64,000 bases of DNA from Paeniglutamicibacter antarcticus_C. GTDB taxonomy: Bacteria > Actinomycetota > Actinomycetes > Actinomycetales > Micrococcaceae. The DNA lies in assembly GCF_039544305.1 (NCBI RefSeq), contig NZ_BAABLK010000034.1, positions 124,001 to 188,000 on the forward strand, given 5' to 3'. Below are positions 37,814 through 46,753 of the stretch, piece after piece. The notes below the pieces were generated by a model. That model ran no database searches. It had not been told where the DNA came from and was given only the letters and a program-made list of their open reading frames with translations. The first letter of the stretch is position 1. Every line of letters starts with the position of its first letter. Made by a program: the position numbers and the translations under genes.

Positions 37814-38602
37814 ATGCGGATTTCATCCACCGTGCTCAAGTCCTTGGCCGTTGCGGCTGTAGGCACACTCGCACTCACCTCCTGTGGCGGCAGCGACGCC
37901 CCCGCCGCGTCGGAGGACCCCAACGCGGTCAAGCTCATCAACGACGGTAAGTTCACGGTCTGCTCGGACATTCCGTACGAGCCCTTCGAATTCGTCAAGG
38001 ACGGCAAGAACGTCGGCTTCGACATGGATATCGCCGCCGAAATCTCCAAGGACCTGGACGCGGAGCTCACCGTGGTCGTGGCGAGCTTCGATTCGATTCA
38101 GTCGGGCCTTTTCAAGACCCAGTGCGACGCGGCGATTTCCTCGGTTTCCATTACCGATGAGCGCAAGGGAAACATGGATTTCTCCACCCCTTACATGGAT
38201 GACGATCTGACCTTGGTTGCCAAGGAAGGCTCGGGCATCACCGATGTCGAATCCGCAAAGGGCAAGAAGGTCGGTGTACAGCAGGCGACCACCGGATCCA
38301 AGTTCGCTAAGGAAAACGGTTTGGTCCCGGTGGAGTACGACACCGGCAACGACCAGGTCATGTCACTGAAGAGCGGCCAGACCGTGGCTTCGTTGGGCAA
38401 CCAGTCAATCCTGGGCTACGCCATCAAGAACGAACCAACGCTCAAGCGCGTCGAGGACTTCAAGTCTGGCGAGCAGCTCGGCGTTGCCGTGGCCAAGGGA
38501 AACACCGCCCTGCTGGAAAAGGTCAACGGAACCCTCAAGCGCATCACCGATGACGGCACATTGAAGAAGTTCTCGGACACCTGGTTTGGCGCCATCGAGT
38601 AA
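37814..38602 (+). CDS. Polar amino-acid ABC transporter, substrate-binding lipoprotein
   Basis: A 262-residue extracellular solute-binding protein family 3 member. The signal peptide ends in LTSCGG (lipobox Cys24). FTVCSDIPYEPFEF and GFDMDIAAEIS near the N-terminus, and DAAISSVSITDERK in the middle are typical of glutamate/glutamine/polar amino-acid binding proteins. AGAAGGATC precedes the ATG. It is followed by an intercistronic hairpin and the permease gene. Confidence 0.92.
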   Translation: MRISSTVLKSLAVAAVGTLALTSCGGSDAPAASEDPNAVKLINDGKFTVCSDIPYEPFEFVKDGKNVGFDMDIAAEISKDLDAELTVVVASFDSIQSGLFKTQCDAAISSVSITDERKGNMDFSTPYMDDDLTLVAKEGSGITDVESAKGKKVGVQQATTGSKFAKENGLVPVEYDTGNDQVMSLKSGQTVASLGNQSILGYAIKNEPTLKRVEDFKSGEQLGVAVAKGNTALLEKVNGTLKRITDDGTLKKFSDTWFGAIE

Positions 38603-38633
38603 TCACTTCAGCATAATTTGATGCAAGTATTCA

Positions 38634-38670
38634 GGTGAGGCCTGGCTCCCGATCGGAACCGGGCCTCACC
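38634..38670 (+). promoter_or_regulatory. Intercistronic hairpin between binding protein and permease genes
   Basis: Arms GGTGAGGCC and GGGCCTCACC flank a partially paired interior, followed by CAATTTTA. It probably acts as a partial terminator or mRNA-stabilising element that leaves the binding protein more abundant than the membrane subunits. Confidence 0.6.
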
Positions 38671-38695
38671 CAATTTTAGGGAAGGCTTAGAACTC

Positions 38696-39490
38696 ATGGC
38701 CATGACACCACGTCGCCGAGCTCGCATAAGCAGAATCGTTCAGATTGTCATTTTCGTCGGTGCCATTGCCGCGTTTTTGCTCACTGCCAACTGGAGTGTC
38801 ATCAATGCGACGTTCTTCAACTTCGAAAAGCTCGGGCCGATGTTCCCCGGGCTCATCACCGTTGGCCTGAAGAACACCCTGTACTACACGGTCCTGTCGT
38901 TCGCTTTCGGCTTGACCCTCGGGCTGATCCTGGCGCTGATGAAAACGGCAAGTTTCGGACCATACCGTTGGCTGGCCACCGGATTCATCGAGTTCTTCCG
39001 CGGCGTTCCCGCCATCCTGGTGCTCATCACCTTCGGTTTCGGCGTCCCCACCGCGTTCCCCGGGGTGCTCTGGCCGCAGCCGGTGACCGTCATGGTGGCC
39101 CTGGGGCTCGTGTCCTCGGCATACATCGCCGAAACCCTGCGTGCCGGCCTGCAGGCCGTCCCGGTGGGACAGGTCGAAGCAGCACGCTCACTGGGCATGC
39201 CGGCGTGGCGCGCCATGATCACCATCGTGATCCCGCAGGCCTTCAAGATCGTGCTGCCGCCGTTGACCAACGAGGTCATCTTGCTCACCAAGGATTCCTC
39301 ACTCGCATTCATCCTTGGGGCCATGGCCACGCAGTTCGAACTGACCAAGTTCGGCCGCGACGGCGTGATCAGCCTCGGGGCCGGAATCACCCCGCTGATC
39401 GTGGCCGGCGCATTCTACCTCGTCATCACCATTCCGTTGAGCTTGGTCGCTCGCAAGTTTGAATCGCGCACGGCGCGGACGAATCGATAG
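38696..39490 (+). CDS. Polar amino-acid ABC transporter, permease
   Basis: A 264-residue His/Glu/Gln-type permease with five helices. The coupling-helix motif EAARSLGMPAWRAMITIVIPQ-like (positions about 160-180) is diagnostic for contact with the ATPase. ATG at 38696 has AGGGAAGG nine bases upstream; a second ATG two codons later is possible. It lies between the binding protein and ATPase genes. Confidence 0.93.
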   Translation: MAMTPRRRARISRIVQIVIFVGAIAAFLLTANWSVINATFFNFEKLGPMFPGLITVGLKNTLYYTVLSFAFGLTLGLILALMKTASFGPYRWLATGFIEFFRGVPAILVLITFGFGVPTAFPGVLWPQPVTVMVALGLVSSAYIAETLRAGLQAVPVGQVEAARSLGMPAWRAMITIVIPQAFKIVLPPLTNEVILLTKDSSLAFILGAMATQFELTKFGRDGVISLGAGITPLIVAGAFYLVITIPLSLVARKFESRTARTNR

Positions 39491-39501
39491 GCAGAAGAGT
39501 C

Positions 39502-40293
39502 ATGAACGAGAATACGAACCACACCACAGCCTTCAAGGCTGCCGGAGTCTCCATCGTCGGGCTGCACAAGTCCTATGGCGACAACGAGGTGCTCAAGGGC
39601 ATCGACCTCGAGGTAAAACCCGGCGAGGTGGTCTGCTTGATCGGTCCCTCGGGCTCGGGCAAGTCGACGCTGCTTCGGTGCGTCAACCTCTTGGAACAGC
39701 CCAATGCCGGAGTCATCCACGTGGGTGGTTTTGAAACCACCGATCTAGACGTGGACCTGGACAAGATGCGCCAAAAGGTCGGAATGGTCTTCCAGCAATT
39801 CAACCTGTTCCCGCACCTGACCGTCACCCAAAACTGCACCATTGCGCAGACCAAGGTGCTCAAGCGGCCGGCGGCGCAAGCGCGTGAAGTGGCCCAGAAG
39901 AACCTCACACGCGTCGGCCTTGAAGACTTCGGCGATCGCTTTCCGGACCAGCTTTCCGGTGGGCAGCAGCAACGCGTGGCCATTGCCCGGGCGCTGTCCA
40001 TGGACCCGACGCTGATGCTCTTTGACGAGCCAACCTCGGCGCTTGACCCGGAAACCGTTGGCGAGGTCCTTGCCATCATGCGCTCGTTGGCCAAAGCCGG
40101 CATGACCATGCTGGTGGTCACCCACGAGATGTCCTTCGCCAAGGAGGTCGCGGACCGCGTGATCTTCATGGACGGTGGAGTCGTCGTCGAAGAGGGCCCC
40201 GCCAAGGAGATCATCGGCAATCCCCAACAGCCACGCACCCAGGACTTCCTCAGGCGCGTGCTTGATCCCACGCACGTGGACATCACCGACTAG
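39502..40293 (+). CDS. Polar amino-acid ABC transporter, ATP-binding protein
   Basis: A 263-residue ABC ATPase with Walker A GPSGSGKST, Q-loop VFQQFNLFPHLTV, signature LSGGQQQRVAIARAL, Walker B LMLFDEPTSALDP and switch VTHEMSFA. It powers uptake by the adjacent permease. Its TAG stop at 40291-40293 overlaps the menD stop on the other strand. Confidence 0.95.
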   Translation: MNENTNHTTAFKAAGVSIVGLHKSYGDNEVLKGIDLEVKPGEVVCLIGPSGSGKSTLLRCVNLLEQPNAGVIHVGGFETTDLDVDLDKMRQKVGMVFQQFNLFPHLTVTQNCTIAQTKVLKRPAAQAREVAQKNLTRVGLEDFGDRFPDQLSGGQQQRVAIARALSMDPTLMLFDEPTSALDPETVGEVLAIMRSLAKAGMTMLVVTHEMSFAKEVADRVIFMDGGVVVEEGPAKEIIGNPQQPRTQDFLRRVLDPTHVDITD

Positions 40294-42098
40294 GCACGGG
40301 CTTTCCCGGCGGCGAAGGGCGGTTTCCATCCCGGGATGGAAACCGCCCTTCGTTCGTTAGCTGTCTTTGAAAAACCTGCGGCGTTCTCGATCTCGGAACC
40401 CTCCGGCCAGCCCAGTTCGTTGACGAGCCCAGCGATTTCACTATGCATGGCACGCAGGCCCGCACGTGGCACAGCCACCTCGATAATCCGCCTGGTACCA
40501 GGAACCTGCAGGGCGGACCTGAGTCCATCGAGGGTCTCCACCCTCCGGTGTTCCCAGCCGTAGGCAGCGGCCAATGGCGCGATGTCCACGTGGTGGGGCG
40601 TGCCGAAGAGCCGTTCGACAGCGCTCCCGTACCTTCCGGATTCCTCAACAGCACCATGTTCAAGGGTGCAGAAGATGGCACCGCCGGCATCGTTGAGCAC
40701 CACTATGTCCATTTCGGGCTCGCGTTCGCCCTCCCCGATGAGCAGGGAACCCACATCGTGAAGGAACGTCACGTCTCCCACCAAAAGCGTGGTCTTGCTG
40801 CCTGCACGTGCTTGGGCAATGCCCGTGGCCGTGGCCACGGTGCCATCGATTCCGGCCAACCCGCGATTGGCGTAAACCGTTGCACCGGGTTGGCCCGCTG
40901 GCTGTCCGCAGAGATCGGCATCGCGGATCACATTGGAGGATCCAAGGACCAGGTTCCCGTGGGCTTGCGCCCATACCTCCTTGGCCACCAACGGGCCATT
41001 GAGTCCTCCGTGATTGGTGATGGCTTCTTCGATGACTCTCCGGGCATGTGTCCCCAGGCGCCGCCACTGCCCCAGCCAGTTCTCGGGCGGGGTTCCGGCG
41101 AATTCCACCAATGCTGCCGGATCGCTGATGGGTTCTTCGCCTCTGCAGCCGGGTTTGAACCATGGGGCGGGTACCGGTGCCCATAGCGCCGACTTGATGT
41201 TGGCATTGGCCAGCAGCAATGCCACGGGTCGGCTCAAGGTTGGCCGGCCGAATAGAACCACACGTTCAATGCGGGCCATGTGCTTGGAAAGCAATGTCCG
41301 GTACGGACCGATGGCGTTGGGCCCGTATCGCGCGTTGGAGCTCGGTTCCGCGAAGAGCGGCAGCCCCGACGCCCGGGCAAAGTCCTCTGCTTCCGGACCT
41401 GCATCATGTCCGGCAACCACGACGGTTCGATATTCGGAGAGTGCTTCGTAGTTCCTCCATCCCGGATCCGTGCGTGATTCGCGCGATGCCGGCGGAGAGG
41501 AGACGTTGGCGCCGAAGTTCGGCAGTTTATCATCGGTTCCGGGAACCAGCGGGTCCCGGAACGCTACGTTGATCTGCACCGGGCCGGGGGCCACTTCATT
41601 GGATCCGTTCGCCGATTTCAATGCATCGGTGACTAGGGGGCCCGGGTTGGTTCCCGCAGGGATGTCGACGCTGCCACGAACGTGAACTCCGAACAGGCCG
41701 ATTTGGTTGGTTGTCTGGTTGGCCCCGGTTCCATGCAATTCGCTGGGCCTGTCGGCCGATAGCACCAGCAGTCTTGCTCCAACGTGGTTGGCTTCCATGA
41801 CCGCTGGTAGCAGCTCCCCCACCGCGGTGCCCGAGGTGGTGACCACGGGTACCGGAGCGCCACTGGCCAGGCTCAGACCAAGTGCGGTGAACCCGGCACC
41901 GCGCTCGTCGATGCGCACGTGCAGGCGGATCGCTCCGGTCGCTTCGGCCTCGGCCAGTGCGTACGCCAACGGCGCGCTGCGCGAGCCGGGGCATATCACC
42001 ACCTCACGCACCCCCTGGAGCTGCAGGGCAGCCAGCAGCAGGCGGGCAACATCCATGGAGGAGATTTCGGTAGTGGAATCAGGTGGCATGTCTTCCAT
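40290..42098 (-). CDS. menD: 2-succinyl-5-enolpyruvyl-6-hydroxy-3-cyclohexene-1-carboxylate synthase
   Basis: A 602-residue ThDP enzyme that joins isochorismate and 2-oxoglutarate-derived succinic semialdehyde. N-terminal CPGSRSAPLAYAL, VRIDERGAGFTALGLS and TTSGTAVGELLPAV, and a C-terminal ThDP-binding region (VGDVTFLHDVGSLL and VLNDAGGAIF) are conserved. The last about 22 residues are encoded by the terminator hairpin at 40314-40351 and look like an added tail. The start is ATG at 42098, with ATG at 42089 as an alternative. It is separated from menF by the ABC transporter. Confidence 0.93.
   Translation of the reverse strand: MEDMPPDSTTEISSMDVARLLLAALQLQGVREVVICPGSRSAPLAYALAEAEATGAIRLHVRIDERGAGFTALGLSLASGAPVPVVTTSGTAVGELLPAVMEANHVGARLLVLSADRPSELHGTGANQTTNQIGLFGVHVRGSVDIPAGTNPGPLVTDALKSANGSNEVAPGPVQINVAFRDPLVPGTDDKLPNFGANVSSPPASRESRTDPGWRNYEALSEYRTVVVAGHDAGPEAEDFARASGLPLFAEPSSNARYGPNAIGPYRTLLSKHMARIERVVLFGRPTLSRPVALLLANANIKSALWAPVPAPWFKPGCRGEEPISDPAALVEFAGTPPENWLGQWRRLGTHARRVIEEAITNHGGLNGPLVAKEVWAQAHGNLVLGSSNVIRDADLCGQPAGQPGATVYANRGLAGIDGTVATATGIAQARAGSKTTLLVGDVTFLHDVGSLLIGEGEREPEMDIVVLNDAGGAIFCTLEHGAVEESGRYGSAVERLFGTPHHVDIAPLAAAYGWEHRRVETLDGLRSALQVPGTRRIIEVAVPRAGLRAMHSEIAGLVNELGWPEGSEIENAAGFSKTANERRAVSIPGWKPPFAAGKARA
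40314..40351. terminator. Terminator hairpin inside the 3' end of menD
   Basis: Perfect stem GAAGGGCGGTTTCCATCCC with its exact complement and no extra loop bases, between the convergent ABC ATPase and menD genes. It lies within the menD reading frame. Confidence 0.8.
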
Positions 42099-42185
42099 CC
42101 TAATTCCGCTCCGGAGAAGAACGGTTTCGCGGCTACCCCTGGACAGCCGCTGGCGCGTCGGCGCAAGCTAGGTCGTGGGCCGCCA

Positions 42186-44261
42186 TCACTTCCTGGACCC
42201 ACGTCCCTTGGTATCGGTGAAGACCTGGACCACCGATGGCCGTGGCCCATATACCTCGCCGCGCTTGGTTTTTCCTGCCGTCTTTACGTAGTCGGGAAAG
42301 AAGGATATCGGCTCGTTGAACGTGCCGCCTTCTCCGGGGTGCTGGACCGACACGAATACCGAGCCGTCGCGATCGTGGACCAGGGGCCCGCATGTCTCGG
42401 CGCCCGCCGGGACGGCCAGGAACTGCTCGACCTTTCCTCGCTCCTCTCCATTCAGCGTCACCTTGTGCAGCGCGTCGCAGTACCCGATGGTGCCGGGCTG
42501 GCCGTCGGTGGAGATCCAGAGGTTTCCCTTGGAATCGAAAGCAAGGTTGTCCGGGCAGGAGATGGGTGAGACCTTTTCCTTGGGGTACCCCGAGAAGTAG
42601 GTGCTCTTATCCGTGGCGGGATCCCCGGCGACAAGCAGGATGTTCCACGAGAATTCGGTGGCCGTCGCGTCGTTGTTTCGTTCGGTCAGTTCGATGACGT
42701 GGCCGTCGCGGTTGCGGGTTCGCGGGTTCGCCTCGTCCACGCTGGCCTTGCCCGCGGTGTTTCGTTGCGTGTTGTTGGTCAGGGCGATGTAGAGCTTGCC
42801 AGTCACCGGGCTCGGCTCCACATCCTCCGGCCGGTCCATTTTGGTGGCGCCGGCCTTGTCACCGGCCAAGCGCGTGTAGATAAGCACCTCCTCCACACTC
42901 ATGCCCTGGATCATGGAGGCTCCGTCTTTCACCAGCGGCAGCCATGTCCCGGTACCGTCAAACGAACCGTCGGCAGGTACCGCGGCCGAACCGTCGATCT
43001 CGGGGGCCGGGGAGTTTCCCGAGAACCTGGCGACGTAGAGGTCTCCCGCCGAGAGCAGTGTCATGTTGTGCCTGCGGTCCCCGCGACGGTACTTCTTGGC
43101 GGAAACGAACTTGTAGACGTAGTCGAATCGCTCGTCATCCCCCGAGTAGGCAACCACGCGCTTGTCATCGGCAATCCGGACGTTGGCGCCCTCATGCTTG
43201 AAACGACCCAGCGCAGTGTGCTTCACCGGAACCGAGTCGGGATTCTGCGGATCGATCTCCACGATCCAGCCGAAACGGTTGGCCTCGTTCTTGTACCCCG
43301 GGTTGCGCGCGGAGAACCGCGCATCCACATCCTCCCAGCCGCGCTCGGTCGCTTCATCGGCAATACCGTAGCGGGCATCGGTTGCGGACCCGGTGCCGCG
43401 GAAGTATTGGTTGAAGTTCTCCTCGCCCGAGAGCACTGTTCCCCAGGGCGTGGTTCCTCCGGCGCAGTTGTTCAAGGTGCCAAGCACCTTGCGCCCGGTG
43501 GGATCGGAAGTGGTCTGCAGCAACGCGGATCCTGCGGCGGGGCCATCAATGGCAAATACCGTGGTGGCTGTGATCCGACGGTTGCGCTCTCCTCCGCGGA
43601 TGTAGGACCACGGCCCACCGCTCTTTGCGCGCTTGACCTCGACCACGGAAAACCCGTGCGCGGCCATGGCGATCCTCGCGGCCTCCGCCTTGTTCGCCTC
43701 GAACCACTGCGGGTCGAACATCAAATCCTCGTTGGTGTACTCGTGGTTGGCCACCAGCACGCCCGAGCGCCCCGAGTACTTGTCCACGATGACGTTCAGG
43801 TAGTCGTTGTTGTAACCGAACTGCCCTGCTTGGCGCTTGGCGCTCTGCTTGGCGATGTTGAACTTCGGTGCGTGGTTGAACAGCGGGTCCCCCCAGCGGA
43901 TGATCGGGGCCCAGTCGTAGCCTTCGGGGACCGTCATCGCATCACGGTTCCGCGGTACCGGGGCGATGGCGGTAAAACGCAGCTTGCTTCCACCGTTGGG
44001 GGCGATGATGGTGTCCGCATGGGCCACCGGTGCGGAGCGGGTGTCCACGCCAATGACCAAGGCCGCTGAAGCGGCCGCGCCGATTCCCAAAATGCTTCGA
44101 CGGCTTAGTGCGGTGTCGGCGATGTCGCGGAAGTAGGTGTTCGTGCTGGTGTTGCACACGTCCTTGGCACAGGCGTTCCCGCACTTGAAGTGACAGGTGG
44201 CCGCATCGCGGTTTCCCCGGGTGTGTCCGAGCATGGGCAGGAAGGTGCGGGTGAGGCTCAT
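42186..44261 (-). CDS. phoX: PhoX family phosphatase (DUF839), Tat-exported
   Basis: A 691-residue PhoX-type alkaline phosphatase. LSRRSILGIGAAAS (Arg54-Arg55) with the following hydrophobic stretch is a Tat signal; it is preceded by a Cys-rich segment (Cys23, 27, 31, 36). The body contains conserved PhoX segments such as ANHEYTNEDLMF, LNNCAGGTTPWGTVLSGEENF and RPEDVEPSP. PhoX enzymes use calcium and iron and release phosphate from monoesters outside the membrane. The ATG at 44261 has GGAG upstream; the longer frame adds no signal features. Confidence 0.93.
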   Translation of the reverse strand: MSLTRTFLPMLGHTRGNRDAATCHFKCGNACAKDVCNTSTNTYFRDIADTALSRRSILGIGAAASAALVIGVDTRSAPVAHADTIIAPNGGSKLRFTAIAPVPRNRDAMTVPEGYDWAPIIRWGDPLFNHAPKFNIAKQSAKRQAGQFGYNNDYLNVIVDKYSGRSGVLVANHEYTNEDLMFDPQWFEANKAEAARIAMAAHGFSVVEVKRAKSGGPWSYIRGGERNRRITATTVFAIDGPAAGSALLQTTSDPTGRKVLGTLNNCAGGTTPWGTVLSGEENFNQYFRGTGSATDARYGIADEATERGWEDVDARFSARNPGYKNEANRFGWIVEIDPQNPDSVPVKHTALGRFKHEGANVRIADDKRVVAYSGDDERFDYVYKFVSAKKYRRGDRRHNMTLLSAGDLYVARFSGNSPAPEIDGSAAVPADGSFDGTGTWLPLVKDGASMIQGMSVEEVLIYTRLAGDKAGATKMDRPEDVEPSPVTGKLYIALTNNTQRNTAGKASVDEANPRTRNRDGHVIELTERNNDATATEFSWNILLVAGDPATDKSTYFSGYPKEKVSPISCPDNLAFDSKGNLWISTDGQPGTIGYCDALHKVTLNGEERGKVEQFLAVPAGAETCGPLVHDRDGSVFVSVQHPGEGGTFNEPISFFPDYVKTAGKTKRGEVYGPRPSVVQVFTDTKGRGSRK

Positions 44262-44395
44262 TGTTTTCTCCGTGCAACGCTGGTGGATGTTTGGCTTCGA
44301 TCCCAGCGTTGCAGCCACCGGTGAGCATCTGGAGGCTACAGGGTTAACGGCCGGCTAACACGCGGTGACCATCCTGCCAGACAGGGAGAGCCTGA

Positions 44396-44833
44396 TTAGT
44401 GGAGTCCATTTACGTGGGCACGCGGGGTATCCGCCCACACCGAGCCGTCGTAGGAAGTGACGCGGACCAGCTTCAAGCTGTGGTCTTCCCAGCCAGCTTT
44501 GCCCATCATGTCGAAGGCGAGAGAACTGAGGTACTTCTCTTCCCAGTTGTTGCTCGATACCCTAACCACCAGAACCCCCTCTTCGGGCGAAGACCAGGAG
44601 TCAATGTTTCTGTGCGGAGTGCCTTCCAGGAAGCCTGCGAAGCTCGCAGCTCCGTAGCCGTTTAGGAAGTGGTTGATCTGGGTGTCCGCCCAGGCTTGCG
44701 AGAGGTCCTCAGCCGAGGCTTCTTTAATCGCCGTCTCTACAGCGGGTGGGCTGTAGATCTGGGGTAGGGAACTCTCAGACACGCATCCGGTGAGCGCCAG
44801 GACCAGCAGGGCGACGGTAGCTACTTTCTTCAT
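44396..44833 (-). CDS. Putative lipoprotein of unknown function
   Basis: A 145-residue protein with a signal peptide ending in LALTGC (Cys17), so exported and lipid-anchored. The mature part has no recognised domain. A strong GGAGGAA site lies before the ATG. It sits at the edge of the accessory region between phoX and menC. Confidence 0.75.
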   Translation of the reverse strand: MKKVATVALLVLALTGCVSESSLPQIYSPPAVETAIKEASAEDLSQAWADTQINHFLNGYGAASFAGFLEGTPHRNIDSWSSPEEGVLVVRVSSNNWEEKYLSSLAFDMMGKAGWEDHSLKLVRVTSYDGSVWADTPRAHVNGLH

Positions 44834-45436
44834 GATTCCTCCAAGGAGTTTAGGTTGAGTCTATGCAGGTGGGACCGAGGTTGTCCCAATGGTGTCCCAC
44901 TGGGACAAGTGCGGGACGGGTCTAAGGTACTCACGGGGAGGGATCTAAGGATCTTGAACGGAACGCCCAGGTGCAGGCTTGCTTGGCCCCCATTGCCGCC
45001 GTGCTGAAAATGACCTGCCCCGTATAGGTCAACACCAATAGCCGACCCCCGAAACGAGGGCCAGCGAAGGTATGTCATGGCTAGAGGCTGATCAAAACGT
45101 CGAGTCACGGTTGCCGCCAGTTCGGCTTGATTCTTTGCCTGGACTCACTGGGTTACGACGGGTGAGTGGAAACGACGCGAGCCAGGGACCCGGAAACGGG
45201 CACAGGGGAAATCGTTGTGTCCGCATCCCAACCCCCGCAAACGGGCACACGGGCACACGGTCACACGGAAGATGTGCCCGTTGGGGAGTGGTGAGGTCCA
45301 GAAGAGGCCAGTGAAGAGGGTGGGGAGGGCGCAGGCGAGTAGGGCGTGCCGATGCAGGACGCGTAGAACACCCGTTGCATGGTCACTTGGATAGCGCGCT
45401 TCGTGCAGTGGCCTCGACTTCACGCGTCACGATGCC
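44834..45436. repeat. Repeat-rich stretch without a recognisable gene
   Basis: 603 bases with several short repeats. TTGTCCCA at 44881 and TGGGACAA at 44901 are inverted, and an extra TGTCCCA lies between them. AACGGGCACA occurs at 45195 and 45240 in direct orientation and inverted at 45273-45282, and an 8-base unit CGGGCACA is repeated in tandem at 45242-45265 (third copy CGGTCACA). No coding frame looks convincing. The character fits a recombination or former mobile-element junction, but no integrase is present. Confidence 0.5.
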
Positions 45437-45688
45437 CTACGCATCGAACAGCGCTGACGGCGGGAGGTCCACATCAGTGGCGGCGACGAGCAGGTCGGTG
45501 TATGTTGTGTCCGGGGTGGTGAGTTCGGGGCGCTTTCGCAGGAATCCAACGGCGGAGGCCTTCACAGGCGCGGCGGGTGCGGGCTCGATGACAACAAGAT
45601 TGTCAGAGCTACGTGGGGTTGCCGTGGGGGGTCCGTCGATGACGACGGGGGCCGAATCGGGTGAAATGTGCGGAGATTTCCGGGGCAT
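45437..45688 (-). pseudogene. Unrecognised frame, possibly the second half of a shifted gene
   Basis: An 83-residue frame with natural-looking composition (DNLVVIEPAPAAPVKASAVGFL... to a terminal SALFDA), overlapping the frame at 45609-45761 out of phase. The upstream frame has the ribosome binding site, while this one reads better downstream, so the two may be halves of one gene broken by a frameshift near 45660-45685. No family recognised. Confidence 0.35.
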
Positions 45689-45761
45689 CGGCCACGGTGC
45701 CAGTCTCGCCGTATGGAAATACCTTCACGTGCGTGCCGGGTGTGAAGGTATGGTTGCTCAC
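45609..45761 (-). CDS. Small unrecognised ORF with a Shine-Dalgarno site
   Basis: A 50-residue frame beginning at GTG 45761 with AGGAG seven bases upstream. The first 27 residues (SNHTFTPGTHVKVFPYGE and on) resemble a small beta-barrel opening; the last 20 are Arg/Pro/His-rich and look out of frame. A 33-base inverted repeat lies in its 5' end. Confidence 0.35.
   Translation of the reverse strand: MSNHTFTPGTHVKVFPYGETGTVADAPEISAHFTRFGPRRHRRTPHGNPT
45719..45751. repeat. Perfect 10-base inverted repeat
   Basis: Arms ATACCTTCAC and GTGAAGGTAT with a 13-base spacer, lying within the 5' end of the small minus-strand frame. Could be an mRNA hairpin or a protein-binding site. Confidence 0.55.
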
Positions 45762-45867
45762 GTAATCACTCCTGTAAGCGGTTATCATGGCCCAGGGTTT
45801 TTCCGCACCGCCGGGGCACTTATCTATTAGAGAATATTTGGCTCTCCTGAGGTAAATGTGGGTGCCG

Positions 45868-46560
45868 TCATTTCTGGTATGGGAGCCGAGTGGTGACCGG
45901 TCCGCAGGCGAGCATGATTACTGCCAAGGCAGCCTCCGGCCAATGGAACCCGTAGGAACGTCGGGTCATGGATCTGGTCTTGTTGTTCAGGCCCTCATGC
46001 TTGCCATTCGAGTGACCGCTTGGTATATGCCCTCCATATGCCCGCGTATAGTCGCTGCGGCCTCCATGAACGGGGCCAAGGCACTGGCGGTCGCGGCATC
46101 GCACCAGTGGCTGATCATGCCCATGACATCCTCGTGATCCAGGTCCCCGGCGAAGACTTCCCGCAGGGATTCTTTCAGTAGGTAGGCTTCCCAAAGTTCT
46201 CCTTTGTCGGCGCGCATACGTTTCAGGGTGGCATGCTGGGCATCGTTGAGCTTTCTGGGGTTTTTCAGCAGTGCCCAGGGGTTCCCCTTGTACCTCTTGG
46301 CGAAGGATTTATCGGGTAGTTCCCGGGTCTTTTGCCAGAAGGCACGACGGACGGTTTCCAGGGCGTTGGAGGCCAGCTGGACACAGTGGAACGGGTCAAT
46401 GCAGATGGCGGCCTTCGGCGCGTTGGCCTTCACGGATTTGATGAACGCAGCTCCGAGGTCCATGCTGACCGCCTCGATGTTTTTGGGTGTTTTCGAGGCC
46501 GATTTCCTTGAAGAATTTATTCAGGGCAGCGGCGTTTTTGTTCTTACCCCGGGGATTTAC
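45868..46560 (-). pseudogene. ISL3-family transposase remnant
   Basis: A decayed DDE transposase. The best-preserved block (about 45990-46485) reads VSMDLGAAFIKSV, then IDPFHCVQLASNALETVRR, which are ISL3 catalytic-region segments. The C-terminal part continues in another frame near 46015 (SNGKHEGLNNKTR ... GYGFH-like ... LACGP) and an N-terminal piece (GKNKNAAALNKFFKEIG) lies in a third register beyond an A5 run at 46480-46484. At least two frameshifts, and the first half is absent. GGCTCTCCTGAGG at 45841 could be part of the terminal inverted repeat; no second end is seen. Confidence 0.85.
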
Positions 46561-46753
46561 GCCACCTGATCAACAGGCCCGTGCATGCTTCGGCCAAGGG
46601 CCACTTCCGGGTAGGACAGGTCCTACGGATTGCCCCAAGCCGTCCTTGGGCATTGGATGCAGGAGGCCACAGGGGCTTCCATCACCCATTGCCCTGGAGG
46701 TGGCTCATGGTTCCCTGCACAGTGAGTAAGCCATGGGATCCACCCCTCGGGTC

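Noticed and set aside
44830..45108. Minus strand 92-residue frame beside the lipoprotein gene
   Set aside because: No family, biased composition, no ribosome binding site; the region is dominated by repeats.
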